From Allobosea sp. (lineage in GTDB: Bacteria > Pseudomonadota > Alphaproteobacteria > Rhizobiales > Beijerinckiaceae), in assembly GCF_017308015.1 (NCBI RefSeq), contig NZ_JAFKFW010000003.1, positions 1 through 64,000 on the forward strand: DNA of 64,000 nt. The letters are read 5' to 3'. Positions 18,017 through 27,011 of the stretch are shown here, piece after piece (position 1 is the stretch's first letter; every line of letters starts with the position of its first letter). The notes beneath the pieces are model-generated. The model was not told where the DNA came from and did not search any database. It was given only the letters and a program-made list of their open reading frames with translations. The translations under genes and the position numbers were made by a program.

Positions 18017-18709
18017 TCAGGCCGGCTTGCGGCGCGGGCCGCGCAGCGTCGCGACGATCTCGGCCAGGATCGCGAGCGCGATCTCGGCCGGCGAGACCGC
18101 ACCGATATCGAGCCCGATCGGCGCATGAATACGGCTCGTCGCCGAAGCTTCGAAACCTGCTTCCGTCAACCGTTCCAGCCGCCTGCCATGCGTCTTCCGG
18201 CTGCCGAGCGCGCCGATATAGAAGCAGTCCGAGCGCAAGGCCGCGACAAGGCCGGGATCGTCGATCTTCGGATCATGGGTCAGCGCGACGAAGGCGGTGT
18301 AGGCATCGAGCCCGATCCGACCGATCGTCTCTTCCGGCCATTCGGCGAGCAGCGTCACATCGGGGAAACGCTCGGGCGTCGCGAAGGCGGTGCGCGGATC
18401 GATCACCACGAGATCGAGATCGAGCGCCCGGGCCATCGGCGCCATCGCCTGCGAGATATGGACGGCGCCGGTCACCACCACGCGCGGATGCGGTGCCTGC
18501 ACGGTCAGGAAATAGGATCTGTCCCCCGCCTCGACCATGCCGCTCTTGCCGGATCGCAATTGCCGCTCCAGCACATCCGCCAGCGGATCACCGGCGATCG
18601 CAGCCTGCTTCACCAGCCTCTGCGTTCCGGCGGAGAGATCGCTCACCAGCACGGCTGCGCGGCGCGCCTGCCGCTCTTCGTTGAGCGCAGCGAGGGTCGA
18701 AAGCTCCAC
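18017..18709 (-). CDS. XdhC family protein, Rossmann (C-terminal) part as a separate gene
   Basis: A 230-residue XdhC/CoxF-type protein. The N-terminal half is short and the C-terminal half is the XdhC Rossmann domain (RVVVTGAVHISQAMAPMARA, then LVVIDPRTAFATPERF and LTHDPKIDDPGLVAAL). XdhC proteins bind, sulfurate and deliver molybdenum cofactor to hydroxylases. The start is GTG at 18709, only three bases past the lysE stop, with AGGGG upstream. The CoxI-type N-domain is encoded separately at 19344-19667, so the usual two-domain XdhC is split across two genes here. Confidence 0.9.
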   Translation of the reverse strand: MELSTLAALNEERQARRAAVLVSDLSAGTQRLVKQAAIAGDPLADVLERQLRSGKSGMVEAGDRSYFLTVQAPHPRVVVTGAVHISQAMAPMARALDLDLVVIDPRTAFATPERFPDVTLLAEWPEETIGRIGLDAYTAFVALTHDPKIDDPGLVAALRSDCFYIGALGSRKTHGRRLERLTEAGFEASATSRIHAPIGLDIGAVSPAEIALAILAEIVATLRGPRRKPA

Positions 18710-18712
18710 CGG

Positions 18713-19342
18713 TCAACCCCTATCCGTCGCGAGTTTCAGGCCGAGAGCGATCATCAGCGAACCGCCGATCCAACGCCCGAAGGCGAAGCTCGACCTGGTC
18801 TTCTTCATCGCCCCGACGATGAGCGAGGCGCCGAAGACGGTCACGAGATCGGCCGATGAGAACGCGAAGTTCACGACCGTGCCGAGGATCAGGAATTGCG
18901 CCCACACTGGCAGTGACGCGGCTGGATCGACGAACTGCGGCAGGAGCGCGATGAAGAACAGCGCGACCTTCGGATTCAGCACCTCGACGATGAAGGAATC
19001 GAGCAGCGCCCGCTTCACCGTCTTGGGCGGTGCGACCGGCTGGTCGGGCGAGCCCATGCGCGAGCGGATCATGCCGATGCCGATCCAGATCAGGTAGAGC
19101 GCGCCCGCGATCTTCACGGCCATGTAGAGTTCCGGCACATGCTTGAACACGGCCGAGAGGCCGAAGGCCGCGGCGAAGACGTGCAGGTAGCAGCCGAGAT
19201 GGATGCCGAGCATCGCCATCAGCCCGGCCTTGCGGCCATGGCTGATCGTCTGGGCGGCGGTGTAGAGCAGCGCCGGCCCCGGAAAATAGGCGACGAGGGC
19301 CGTTACCGTCGCGAAAGCGACAAGGGTTTCCCAGGAGGCCAT
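18713..19342 (-). CDS. LysE family amino acid exporter
   Basis: A 209-residue inner-membrane protein with six predicted helices. Family marks are FPGPALLYTAAQTISHGRKAG near residue 20 and the Asn-Pro-Lys segment VLNPKVALFFIALLPQFVDP near residue 110. LysE/RhtB proteins export amino acids or related metabolites; the substrate is unknown. It lies between the two halves of an XdhC pair, with one base to the upstream gene and three to the downstream one, so it is transcribed with the cox maturation genes although it has no known role in them. Confidence 0.93.
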   Translation of the reverse strand: MASWETLVAFATVTALVAYFPGPALLYTAAQTISHGRKAGLMAMLGIHLGCYLHVFAAAFGLSAVFKHVPELYMAVKIAGALYLIWIGIGMIRSRMGSPDQPVAPPKTVKRALLDSFIVEVLNPKVALFFIALLPQFVDPAASLPVWAQFLILGTVVNFAFSSADLVTVFGASLIVGAMKKTRSSFAFGRWIGGSLMIALGLKLATDRG

Positions 19343-19343
19343 C

Positions 19344-19667
19344 TCAGTTCACCTTCTCGACATAGACCTTGATGCGACCGCCGCAGGAGAGGCCGACCTG
19401 CCAGGCCGCCTCGTCGGCGACGCCGAATTCGAGCAGGCGTGCCTTGCCGTCTGCAATGACGTCGGCGGCCTCGGCCACCACGGCGCCCTCGACGCAACCG
19501 CCCGAGACCGAGCCGAGGAAATTTCCGGCGCCGTCGATGACGAGATGCGAGCCCGCGGGACGCGGCGCCGAGCCCCAGGTCTCGACCACGGTCGCGATGG
19601 CGACGCCGCGGCCTGCGCGCGCCCAGTCCTCGGCCGCGCGCAGGATGTCGGTTTCGGTGCTGATCAT
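19344..19667 (-). CDS. XdhC/CoxI N-terminal domain protein
   Basis: A 107-residue stand-alone XdhC_CoxI domain. Diagnostic parts are IATVVETWGSAPRPAGSHLV, the glycine-rich FLGSVSGGCVEGAVV, and the cysteine-glycine motif GLSCGGRIKVYVE at the C-terminus. The cysteines of SGGCVEG and SCGG are the likely cofactor- or sulfur-handling residues. It is followed after one base by lysE and then by the Rossmann half of XdhC. Its position downstream of the VWA gene matches the coxF/coxI region of cox operons. Confidence 0.92.
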   Translation of the reverse strand: MISTETDILRAAEDWARAGRGVAIATVVETWGSAPRPAGSHLVIDGAGNFLGSVSGGCVEGAVVAEAADVIADGKARLLEFGVADEAAWQVGLSCGGRIKVYVEKVN

Positions 19668-19708
19668 GATGTCACCTTACGCCTGAATCTGGCGCCAGAC
19701 ATCATGCC

Positions 19709-20908
19709 TCAACCGGCCTTCTTCAACCACAGGCGCGGATCGCTCTCCCGCCCTGCATCCAGCGAAAGCGCGGCACAGAGATCGGCCATCGCCGCGAGAT
19801 TATGGATCGGCCGGAACGAGTCGACATGCGGCAGCATCGCCCGGATGCCGCTCGCACGCGCCGCGAAGGCATCGTAGCGCAGCAGCGGGTTCAGCCAGAC
19901 CAATTGCCGGCAGGAGCGATGCAGGCGGTCCATCTCGAAACCCAGACTGTCGTCGAGATGGCGCTCCAGCCCGTCGGTGAAGAGCAGCACGATCGCTCCG
20001 CCCGCCAGCACGCGCCGCGACCAGACGCGATTGAAGTCGTGCAGGGCCGTCGCGATACGCGTGCCGCCCTCCCAGTCCGGCGCAGCCTTGCCGGCGAGCG
20101 CCAGCGCCTCATCCGGGTCGCGCGCTCTGAGCATCCGCGTGACATTGGTCAGGCGCGTGCCGAAGACGAAGGAATGCACGCGCCGGCGCTTCTCCGTCAG
20201 CGCATGCAGGAAATGCAGGAAGATGCGCGAATACTCGGCCATCGAGCCGGAGATATCGACCAGCGCCACGATGGGCGGATGGACCTCGCGCCGTTCGCGA
20301 AAGGCGAGATCGATCGATGCTCCGCCACCGCGCAGAGACTGCCGGAAAGTCCGGCGCGGGTCGATACGCGCACCGCGGTGCGCTGGCCGGAAGCGACGCG
20401 TCACGATGCTGTCGTCGGGCAGCCTGAGTTCCGCGATCAATTGCTTGGCGCGCGCGATCTCGGCCGCGCTCATCTGGGCGAAATCGCGCGTTTTCAGCAT
20501 CTCGCGGTCGGAGACGGTGAGCCGCGCCGTCAGTTCGGTCAGCTCTTTCGGCGGCTCGTCCTCGCGCGGCGGCGGCGCGAAGGCCTCGGCTACCCGCAAA
20601 GCTCCGGCCTCGGCCTTCTCCGGCTGACTGTCGGCGCGGGGCGAGACCGGCGACATCTGCGCCATGATCTTCTCGATCAGATTGCGCCGACGCCAGAACA
20701 GCCGGAAGGCCTGATCGTAGACAGGTGAATCCTCATGCTTCTTCACGAAGATCGCGTGCAGCGCCCAGTAGACGTCGTCGCGCCCGCCGAGCGCGCCGCC
20801 CTCCAGCGCAGCGATCGCCTCGACCACGGCGCCCGGCCCGACCGGCAGTCCCGCCGCGCGCAGGGCGCGCGCGAAATAGGCGACGTTCTCGGCGAGCTTG
20901 CCGCTCAC
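19709..20908 (-). CDS. CoxE-like VWA domain protein
   Basis: A 399-residue protein of the VWA_containing CoxE family. The MIDAS metal site is visible as VALVDISGSMAEYSRIFLHF around residue 215, preceded by RRTFRQSLRGGG. CoxE proteins work with the MoxR-type AAA ATPase CoxD to mature the molybdenum hydroxylase active site. The start is GTG at 20908, which overlaps the stop of the NTF2-like gene as GTGA and replaces a longer frame reaching to 21013. The coupling places it in the same operon as the MoxR ATPase. Confidence 0.92.
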   Translation of the reverse strand: MSGKLAENVAYFARALRAAGLPVGPGAVVEAIAALEGGALGGRDDVYWALHAIFVKKHEDSPVYDQAFRLFWRRRNLIEKIMAQMSPVSPRADSQPEKAEAGALRVAEAFAPPPREDEPPKELTELTARLTVSDREMLKTRDFAQMSAAEIARAKQLIAELRLPDDSIVTRRFRPAHRGARIDPRRTFRQSLRGGGASIDLAFRERREVHPPIVALVDISGSMAEYSRIFLHFLHALTEKRRRVHSFVFGTRLTNVTRMLRARDPDEALALAGKAAPDWEGGTRIATALHDFNRVWSRRVLAGGAIVLLFTDGLERHLDDSLGFEMDRLHRSCRQLVWLNPLLRYDAFAARASGIRAMLPHVDSFRPIHNLAAMADLCAALSLDAGRESDPRLWLKKAG

Positions 20909-21249
20909 GCGCCCAACGTCTCCGTCATGAACACCTTCTGGACGATTTGCCAGCGGCTCTCGATCTTGAGCAGCGAGAGCAGGTCGGTGAAATAGCGCGG
21001 CGGCATCTGGCACTTCACCTTGACCAGCGCCAGCGTCGGCCCGACGAGGTCGATGGTCAGGATATGGTCGTCGCGCTGCATCCCCGCCGCCTGCGGCGAC
21101 GGCCGGTTGCGCACGGCGTTCTCCTCGCGCACCGTGGTCAGCGCGCTGGTCGGATGAAAGACATGCGCGAGTTTCTCGGCATCGCCCTCGTAGAGCCCGT
21201 CGAGATAGGTCCGGACCGTCGCCTCGACGGCCTTGATGTCGGCGTTCAT
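20905..21249 (-). CDS. NTF2-like / putative lumazine-binding family protein
   Basis: A 114-residue protein with the NTF2/SnoaL cone fold pattern: VEATVRTYLDGLYEGDAEKL at the N-terminus and SLLKIESRWQIVQKVFMTE at the end. It resembles the nuclear transport factor 2 family annotated as putative lumazine-binding. It lies between the MoxR ATPase and the VWA gene and is coupled to the latter by a four-base overlap, so a part in hydroxylase maturation or substrate handling is possible. No catalytic residues can be assigned. Confidence 0.82.
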   Translation of the reverse strand: MNADIKAVEATVRTYLDGLYEGDAEKLAHVFHPTSALTTVREENAVRNRPSPQAAGMQRDDHILTIDLVGPTLALVKVKCQMPPRYFTDLLSLLKIESRWQIVQKVFMTETLGA

Positions 21250-21281
21250 GGCAGCACCCTCTCGCTTCGCGACGCAGGAGA

Positions 21282-22208
21282 CTAGCGCCCCGCCTCCGCC
21301 TTGGCCCGATCCAGAAGCTCCTTCACCTGCGAGCCCTGCATCGCCTGGATATCGTCCTGATACTTCAATAGCGCCCCCAGCGTATCCGAAACGATGGCCG
21401 GATCGAGCGCCACCGCATCGAGCTCGACCAGAGCCGTCGCCCAGTCCAGCGTCTCGGCGACGCCCGGTGCCTTGAACAATTCCTCCTTGCGGATCGCCTG
21501 CACGAAGGCGACGAGCTGCTTGGAGAGCTTCGCCGGCGCCTCCGGCACCTTCGCCTTCAGGATTGCCAGCTCGCGCGTCGCATCGGGATAGCCGACCCAG
21601 TGATAGAGGCAGCGGCGCTTCAGCGCGTCATGGATTTCGCGGGTGCGGTTCGAGGTCAGGATCACGATCGGCGGCTCGGCCGCCCGGATCGTGCCGAGCT
21701 CGGGGATCGTCACCTGCGCATCGGCCAGCACCTCGAGCAGGAAGGCCTCGAAGGCCTCGTCGGTGCGGTCGAGCTCGTCGATCAGCAGGATCGGCGCCCC
21801 ACCCTCCTGCGGCTCCAGCGCCTGCAAGAGCGGCCGCTTCACCAGATATTTCTCGGAGAAGATGTCGCCTTCCAGCCGCTCGCGGTCGTCCGCGACGCCG
21901 CCCGCCTCCGCAAGCCGGATCGCCATCATCTGGCCGGCATAGTTCCACTCGTAGACGGCGGAGGCGAGATCAAGCCCCTCATAGCATTGCAACCGGATCA
22001 ATCGGCGGCCGAGCCCTGCTGCCAGCACCTTGGCGATCTCGGTCTTGCCGGTGCCGGCCTCGCCTTCCAGCAGCAACGGTCGCTTCATCCGGAGCGCCAG
22101 GAACAGCACGGTCGCGAGTGCGCGATCGGCGACATAGCCGTGGCCCTGCAGGAGCGCGAGCGTGGCGTCGATGGAAATGGGAAGCGACAGTTCTGGCACG
22201 CTGATCAA
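21282..22208 (-). CDS. MoxR/CoxD-type AAA+ ATPase
   Basis: A 308-residue AAA+ ATPase. Walker A is LLEGEAGTGKTEIAKVLA near residue 50, Walker B is PILLIDELDRTDEAFEAFLL, and sensor 1 is VILTSNRTREIHDAL. In cox operons CoxD partners CoxE to insert the active-site metal and sulfur into the large subunit. The start is awkward: TTG at 22208 follows the HNH gene stop directly, and GTG at 22199 is the alternative. The nearness of the foreign-looking HNH gene raises the possibility that the original start region was altered. Confidence 0.92.
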   Translation of the reverse strand: MISVPELSLPISIDATLALLQGHGYVADRALATVLFLALRMKRPLLLEGEAGTGKTEIAKVLAAGLGRRLIRLQCYEGLDLASAVYEWNYAGQMMAIRLAEAGGVADDRERLEGDIFSEKYLVKRPLLQALEPQEGGAPILLIDELDRTDEAFEAFLLEVLADAQVTIPELGTIRAAEPPIVILTSNRTREIHDALKRRCLYHWVGYPDATRELAILKAKVPEAPAKLSKQLVAFVQAIRKEELFKAPGVAETLDWATALVELDAVALDPAIVSDTLGALLKYQDDIQAMQGSQVKELLDRAKAEAGR

Positions 22209-22940
22209 CTACCCTGCTTGTCCGCCATATGCTTCTTCAGATCGATTGACCCTAAAAATCAGAACTCTTTCTATAGATTCCCTATTGCCAGAAAAATGGC
22301 TCTTCCTATGACAGTTAGGACAAAGAGCAGCGACATTTAACAGGGTATCGAAACCACTTTCGGATAGGGATTTTATATGGTGAACCTCAAGAAAAGGCTC
22401 GCCATTAGCCAGCTTGAAAGGCGCGTCGTTGGCGCAAAGCTCGCAGACGCCGCCGGCTCGAGCAAGTGCCCAAGCACGAATGCGACGATCACGCTCATAG
22501 CGGACGGATGAGACTATGGATATTCCGCGGTCCCGCTGGTTTGCCTCCGACGCGGTCAATGCCAGTTTTCTGAGCTGATCACCATTTTCTACATACGCGT
22601 ATGGGCGCCCACCATTGCCGAATATCAGTTCAGCCCAATCAGAACGGGATATCTCAACACACCTAAATCCATGCCTCTCGAAGTACTTTCGGGCCTCAAT
22701 CGTATTGAATTCACTATTATAAATTAGACCTTCATCTTTAATATATCTCTGAATATAGTTGTACGCAGCCTTTAAAGGAATTAACTCAGATAAGCGCAAA
22801 TCAACTCCCCAGCTTTTGGGGAGATGGCGTTGATTCAGGCCAACCATCGAAAAGGCTGAGCTCGCCGGACGCGGCGAACTCTTCAATTGGGCGATTAGGC
22901 TTTCGTTCGCTTCGAGCTCCGAGAGCGCGAGCCTCAGCAT
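22209..22940 (-). CDS. HNH endonuclease inside the cox operon, unusual base composition
   Basis: A 243-residue protein with a C-terminal HNH nuclease domain. Zinc-ribbon cysteines are C166, C169, C207 and C210 (CELCAN, then LCPNCHRKSH). Catalytic-type residues are H187 and H188 in LEVHHIKSLSESG and N202 in LNVAALCP. The N-terminal 150 residues match nothing I recognise. A+T content and codon use differ sharply from all neighbours, pointing to recent acquisition. The ATG lies five bases after the coxM stop with AAAGGG upstream, and the TAG abuts the MoxR start, so it is read within the operon. Function could be restriction, mobility or defence; none is shown. Confidence 0.88.
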   Translation of the reverse strand: MLRLALSELEANESLIAQLKSSPRPASSAFSMVGLNQRHLPKSWGVDLRLSELIPLKAAYNYIQRYIKDEGLIYNSEFNTIEARKYFERHGFRCVEISRSDWAELIFGNGGRPYAYVENGDQLRKLALTASEANQRDRGISIVSSVRYERDRRIRAWALARAGGVCELCANDAPFKLANGEPFLEVHHIKSLSESGFDTLLNVAALCPNCHRKSHFSGNRESIERVLIFRVNRSEEAYGGQAG

Positions 22941-22945
22941 CCCTT

Positions 22946-23749
22946 TTACTTCCCCGTCGCCTGCGCCACGGCCTGCCTGGCCATCACGCCGATCAGATGG
23001 GCGCGGTATTCGGCATCGGCATGAATATCGCCATTGATGCCCTTGGCCGTGTGCTTCAGCCCGTCCAGCGATTTCGGCGCGAAGCGCGCCTTCAGCGCCG
23101 CCTCCGCTTCCGGCCAGCGGAAGACGCCGCCCTCGCCCGCGCCGGTCACAGTGACGCGGATGTCGCTGCCACGCTTGGCGACGAAGACGCCGACCATCGC
23201 ATAGCGCGAGGCCGGGTTGCGGAACTTGGCATAGCCCGCCTTCGAAACCAGCGGGAACGAGACCTTGGTGATGATCTCGCCTTCGTCCAGCGCCGTCTCG
23301 TAGAGCCCGGTGAAGAACTCTTCCGCCGTCAGCTTGCGCTTGTTGGTGACGACGGTGGCGCCGAGCGCCAGCAGCGCCGCCGGATAATCCGCCGCCGGGT
23401 CGTTATTGGCGACCGAGCCGCCGATCGTGCCGCGATGGCGCACATGCGGGTCGCCGATGCTGCCTGCGAGGAAGGCGAGCGCGGGGATCGCCTCCTGCAC
23501 CTCGGCCGAGTTCGCCACTTCCGCATGAGTCGTCATCGCGCCGATGACGATGTTGCGGCCCTTGCGAGCGATGCCCTTGAGATCGGCGCAGGCGCCGAGA
23601 TCGACCAGCGCTGTCGGCGAGGCCAGCCGCTGCTTCATCGTCGGCAGCAGGGTATGGCCGCCGGCCAGCAGCTTGGCGTCCTCCTTCTTGGCGAGCAGCG
23701 TCGCCGCCTGCCGGGCGCTGGTGGGCTTGTGGTAGGTGAAAGCGTACAT
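22946..23749 (-). CDS. coxM: FAD-binding medium subunit of a xanthine dehydrogenase/CO dehydrogenase-type hydroxylase
   Basis: A 267-residue FAD subunit. The FAD-binding motifs are KLLAGGHTLLPTMKQRLASP (about residues 30-50) and RGTIGGSVANNDPAADYPAA (about 105-125). It passes electrons from the iron-sulfur subunit to an acceptor. Length and motif order match CoxM. It follows coxL by 17 bases. In most cox operons the MoxR gene follows soon after; here the HNH gene intervenes. Confidence 0.94.
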   Translation of the reverse strand: MYAFTYHKPTSARQAATLLAKKEDAKLLAGGHTLLPTMKQRLASPTALVDLGACADLKGIARKGRNIVIGAMTTHAEVANSAEVQEAIPALAFLAGSIGDPHVRHRGTIGGSVANNDPAADYPAALLALGATVVTNKRKLTAEEFFTGLYETALDEGEIITKVSFPLVSKAGYAKFRNPASRYAMVGVFVAKRGSDIRVTVTGAGEGGVFRWPEAEAALKARFAPKSLDGLKHTAKGINGDIHADAEYRAHLIGVMARQAVAQATGK

Positions 23750-23766
23750 GGACCTGTCCTTTCAGC

Positions 23767-26130
23767 TCACTCGGCCGCCTGGCGGCTGATCGACTTCTGC
23801 GCCGCGCGCCACACCGCCTGCGGGGTGGCGGGCATCGCGATGTCCTCATGGCCGAGCGCGTCGGTGATGGCGTTGATGACGGCGGGCGGCGAGGCGATGG
23901 CCCCGGCCTCGCCGCAACCCTTGATGCCCAGCGGGTTCGACGGGCACGGCGTCACGGTCATGCCGACATCGAAGGACGGCAGGTCGTCGGCGCGCGGCAT
24001 GGTGTAGTCCATGAAGCTCGCGGTCACGAGCTGCCCATCGGCATTGTAGCGGGCACCTTCCAGGAGCGCCTGGCCGACACCCTGCGCAATGCCGCCATGG
24101 ACCTGCCCCTCGACGATCATCGGGTTGATGACATTGCCGAAATCGTCGACGGCAGCCCAGCGCTCGATCCTGGTCACGCCAGTCTCGGGATCGATCTCGA
24201 CCTCGCAGATATGAACGCCGGCCGGGAAGGTGAAGTTGGTCGGGTCGTAGAACGCCCCCTCCTTCAGCCCAGGCTCCAGCTCCTGACCGTTGAACTTGTG
24301 CGCGACATAGGCCTGCAGCGCGCAGGAGCCGAAATCGAGCTTGCGGTCGGTGCCCTTCACCGAGAAATGCCCGTCCGCGAAGTCGATATCGGCCTCGTCG
24401 GCCTCCAGCACATGGGCGGCGACCTTCTTGCCCTTGGCGATGACCTTGTCGAGCGCCTTGAAGATCGCGGACATGCCGACCGCGCCGGAACGCGAGCCAT
24501 AGGTGCCCATGCCCATCTGCACCTTGTCGGTATCGCCATGGACGATCGAGACATTGTCGATGGGAATGCCGAGTCGGTCCGAGACGAGCTGGGCGAAGGT
24601 GGTCTCATGGCCCTGGCCGTGGCTGTGCGAGCCGGTCAGGACCTCGACGGTTCCAACCGGATTGACCCGGACCTCGGCCGATTCCCACAAACCCACGCCT
24701 GCGCCGAGCGAGCCCACCGCGGCCGACGGCGCGATGCCGCAGGCCTCGATATAGGAGGAGAAGCCGATGCCGCGCAGCTTGCCGGCCCGCGCCGAGTCGC
24801 GCTTGCGCTTGCCCAGCCCCTTGTAATCGATCATCTCCAGCGCCTTCTTCATCGAGGCGCCGTAATTGCCGGTGTCGTACATCATGATGACCGGCGTCTG
24901 GTGCGGGAACTTCTTGATGTAGTTCTGCATCCGGAACTTGGCCGGGTCCTTGCCGAGCTGGCGAGCCGTGACCTCGATCAGCCGCTCGACCACGAAGGTC
25001 GCCTCGGGGCGCCCGGCACCGCGATAGGCGTCGACTGGCGCGGTATTGGTATAGACCGCGTCGACCTCGCAATAGATCGCCGGAATGTCGTACTGGCCCG
25101 ACAGCAGCGGTGCGTAGAGATAGGTCGGCACCGAGGACGAGAAGGTGGAGAGATAGGCGCCGAGATTGGCCGTCGTGTGCACCTTCATGCCGAGGATCTT
25201 GCCCTCGGCATCGGTTGCCAGTTCCGCATGGGTGACATGGTCGCGGCCATGCGCGTCGGAGAGAAAGGCCTCCGTCCGGTCCGCCGTCCATTTCACCGGC
25301 CGCCCGACCTTCTTCGCCGCCCAGACGCAGACCGTCTCCTCGGCATAGATGAAGATCTTGGAACCGAAGCCGCCGCCGACATCCGGCGCGATCACGCGCA
25401 GCTTGTTCTCCGGCGCGATGCCGATGAAGGCCGAGAGCACGAGCCGGGCCACATGCGGGTTCTGGCTGGTGGTGTAGAGCGTGAAGATGCCGTCGCCGGC
25501 ATCGTAGTCGCCGACGGCCGCTCGCGGCTCCATCGCGTTCGGCACGAGCCGGTTGTTGACGAGATCGATCTTGGTGACGTGCTTGGCGGCCCTGAAGGCG
25601 TTCTCGGTCGCGTCCTTGTCGCCGAGATGCCAGTTGAACACGCTGTTGTCGGGCGCCTCGTCATGGACCACGGTCTTGGCGCCGATCGCCTTGGCGGTGT
25701 CGACCACCGCCGGCAGCTCCTGATAGTCGACCGCGATCGCCTCGGCCGCGTCGCGCGCCTGCGCCAGCGTCTCGGCCACCACCACAGCGACATGGTCGCC
25801 GACATAGCGCACCTTGCCTTGCGCCAGCGCCGGATGCGGACCGGCACGCATCGGCGAACCGTCCTTGTTGTGGATCATCCAGCCGCAGATCAGTCCGCCG
25901 ATCTTGTCGGTGGCGAGGTCGTCTCCAGTGAAGATGCCGAGCACGCCGGGCATGCCGGCAGCCACTTTCGTGTCCATCGACTTGATCTTCGCATGCGCAT
26001 GCGGCGAGCGCAGGAAATAGGCATGGGCCTGGCCCGGCCGGTTGACGTCGTCGGTATAGCGGCCCTGGCCGGTGATGAAACGGTGATCTTCCTTGCGGCG
26101 GACTGCGGCGCCGATTCCCGTGGCGGACAT
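23767..26130 (-). CDS. coxL: molybdopterin-binding large subunit, form II CoxL-like
   Basis: A 787-residue large subunit of the xanthine oxidase family. It binds the molybdenum cofactor and holds the active site. The loop at residues 368-374 reads AYRGAGR, the form II signature; genuine aerobic CO dehydrogenases (form I) have AYxCSFR. Other cofactor segments are [14 protein letters not shown] and [10 protein letters not shown]. Substrate is therefore uncertain and may be a purine, aldehyde or aromatic heterocycle. ATG 26130 follows GAGGAGGG by six bases. The gene lies between coxS and coxM. Confidence 0.95.
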   Translation of the reverse strand: MSATGIGAAVRRKEDHRFITGQGRYTDDVNRPGQAHAYFLRSPHAHAKIKSMDTKVAAGMPGVLGIFTGDDLATDKIGGLICGWMIHNKDGSPMRAGPHPALAQGKVRYVGDHVAVVVAETLAQARDAAEAIAVDYQELPAVVDTAKAIGAKTVVHDEAPDNSVFNWHLGDKDATENAFRAAKHVTKIDLVNNRLVPNAMEPRAAVGDYDAGDGIFTLYTTSQNPHVARLVLSAFIGIAPENKLRVIAPDVGGGFGSKIFIYAEETVCVWAAKKVGRPVKWTADRTEAFLSDAHGRDHVTHAELATDAEGKILGMKVHTTANLGAYLSTFSSSVPTYLYAPLLSGQYDIPAIYCEVDAVYTNTAPVDAYRGAGRPEATFVVERLIEVTARQLGKDPAKFRMQNYIKKFPHQTPVIMMYDTGNYGASMKKALEMIDYKGLGKRKRDSARAGKLRGIGFSSYIEACGIAPSAAVGSLGAGVGLWESAEVRVNPVGTVEVLTGSHSHGQGHETTFAQLVSDRLGIPIDNVSIVHGDTDKVQMGMGTYGSRSGAVGMSAIFKALDKVIAKGKKVAAHVLEADEADIDFADGHFSVKGTDRKLDFGSCALQAYVAHKFNGQELEPGLKEGAFYDPTNFTFPAGVHICEVEIDPETGVTRIERWAAVDDFGNVINPMIVEGQVHGGIAQGVGQALLEGARYNADGQLVTASFMDYTMPRADDLPSFDVGMTVTPCPSNPLGIKGCGEAGAIASPPAVINAITDALGHEDIAMPATPQAVWRAAQKSISRQAAE

Positions 26131-26223
26131 GGTGTTCCCTCCTCGCACGGCGCCTCTGCCGGGCGCCTCACTGCATGGAACGCATGAAGGACGAAATGCC
26201 CGCGCTCCAGCGCGGGCACGAAC

Positions 26224-26724
<501 letters not shown>

Positions 26725-27011
26725 GAGCACATCTCCTGTGACCCGTCTCTGACGCCGGACCATCCCCTCCCCGGGATTGGGCCGGGCTGATGCCTGAGGA
26801 AGGCCGGTCTCATCAGGCCGGCCTTCCTTGGAACAGCTCAAAATCGAATGTGGACCCGCGTTTTTCCGCGGTCAAGCCGAAGGACGGATTCCGAAAGCCC
26901 GGATTTTTGCCGAAATCCGCGAAATTTCGCCGCCGCGATCTCCAGAAAGCTCATATTGGCGAAATCTTAATGACCTGACGTCAGGATCGGGCCCATGGCC
27001 AGTGCTCCAAC
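26725..27011. promoter_or_regulatory. divergent promoter region with two perfect palindromes
   Basis: This 287-base region separates coxS (minus) from the globin-like chemoreceptor (plus) and must hold both promoters. Two perfect 12-base palindromes are visible: GCGAAATTTCGC at 26919-26930 and CCTGACGTCAGG at 26974-26985, the latter ending 26 bases before the chemoreceptor start. Either may be an operator; the binding protein is unknown. A small hairpin, GGATTT pairing with AAATCC, lies just before the first palindrome. Confidence 0.5.

Noticed and set aside
22209-22940. Part of a restriction-modification system or prophage.
   Set aside because: Only a lone HNH gene is present; no methyltransferase, integrase, phage gene or attachment repeat is visible nearby.
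23848-26187. A 779-codon open frame on the plus strand opposite coxL.
   Set aside because: It is the antisense shadow of a well-supported hydroxylase subunit in high-GC DNA; its translation is rich in Arg, Asp, Gly and His with no fold signature.
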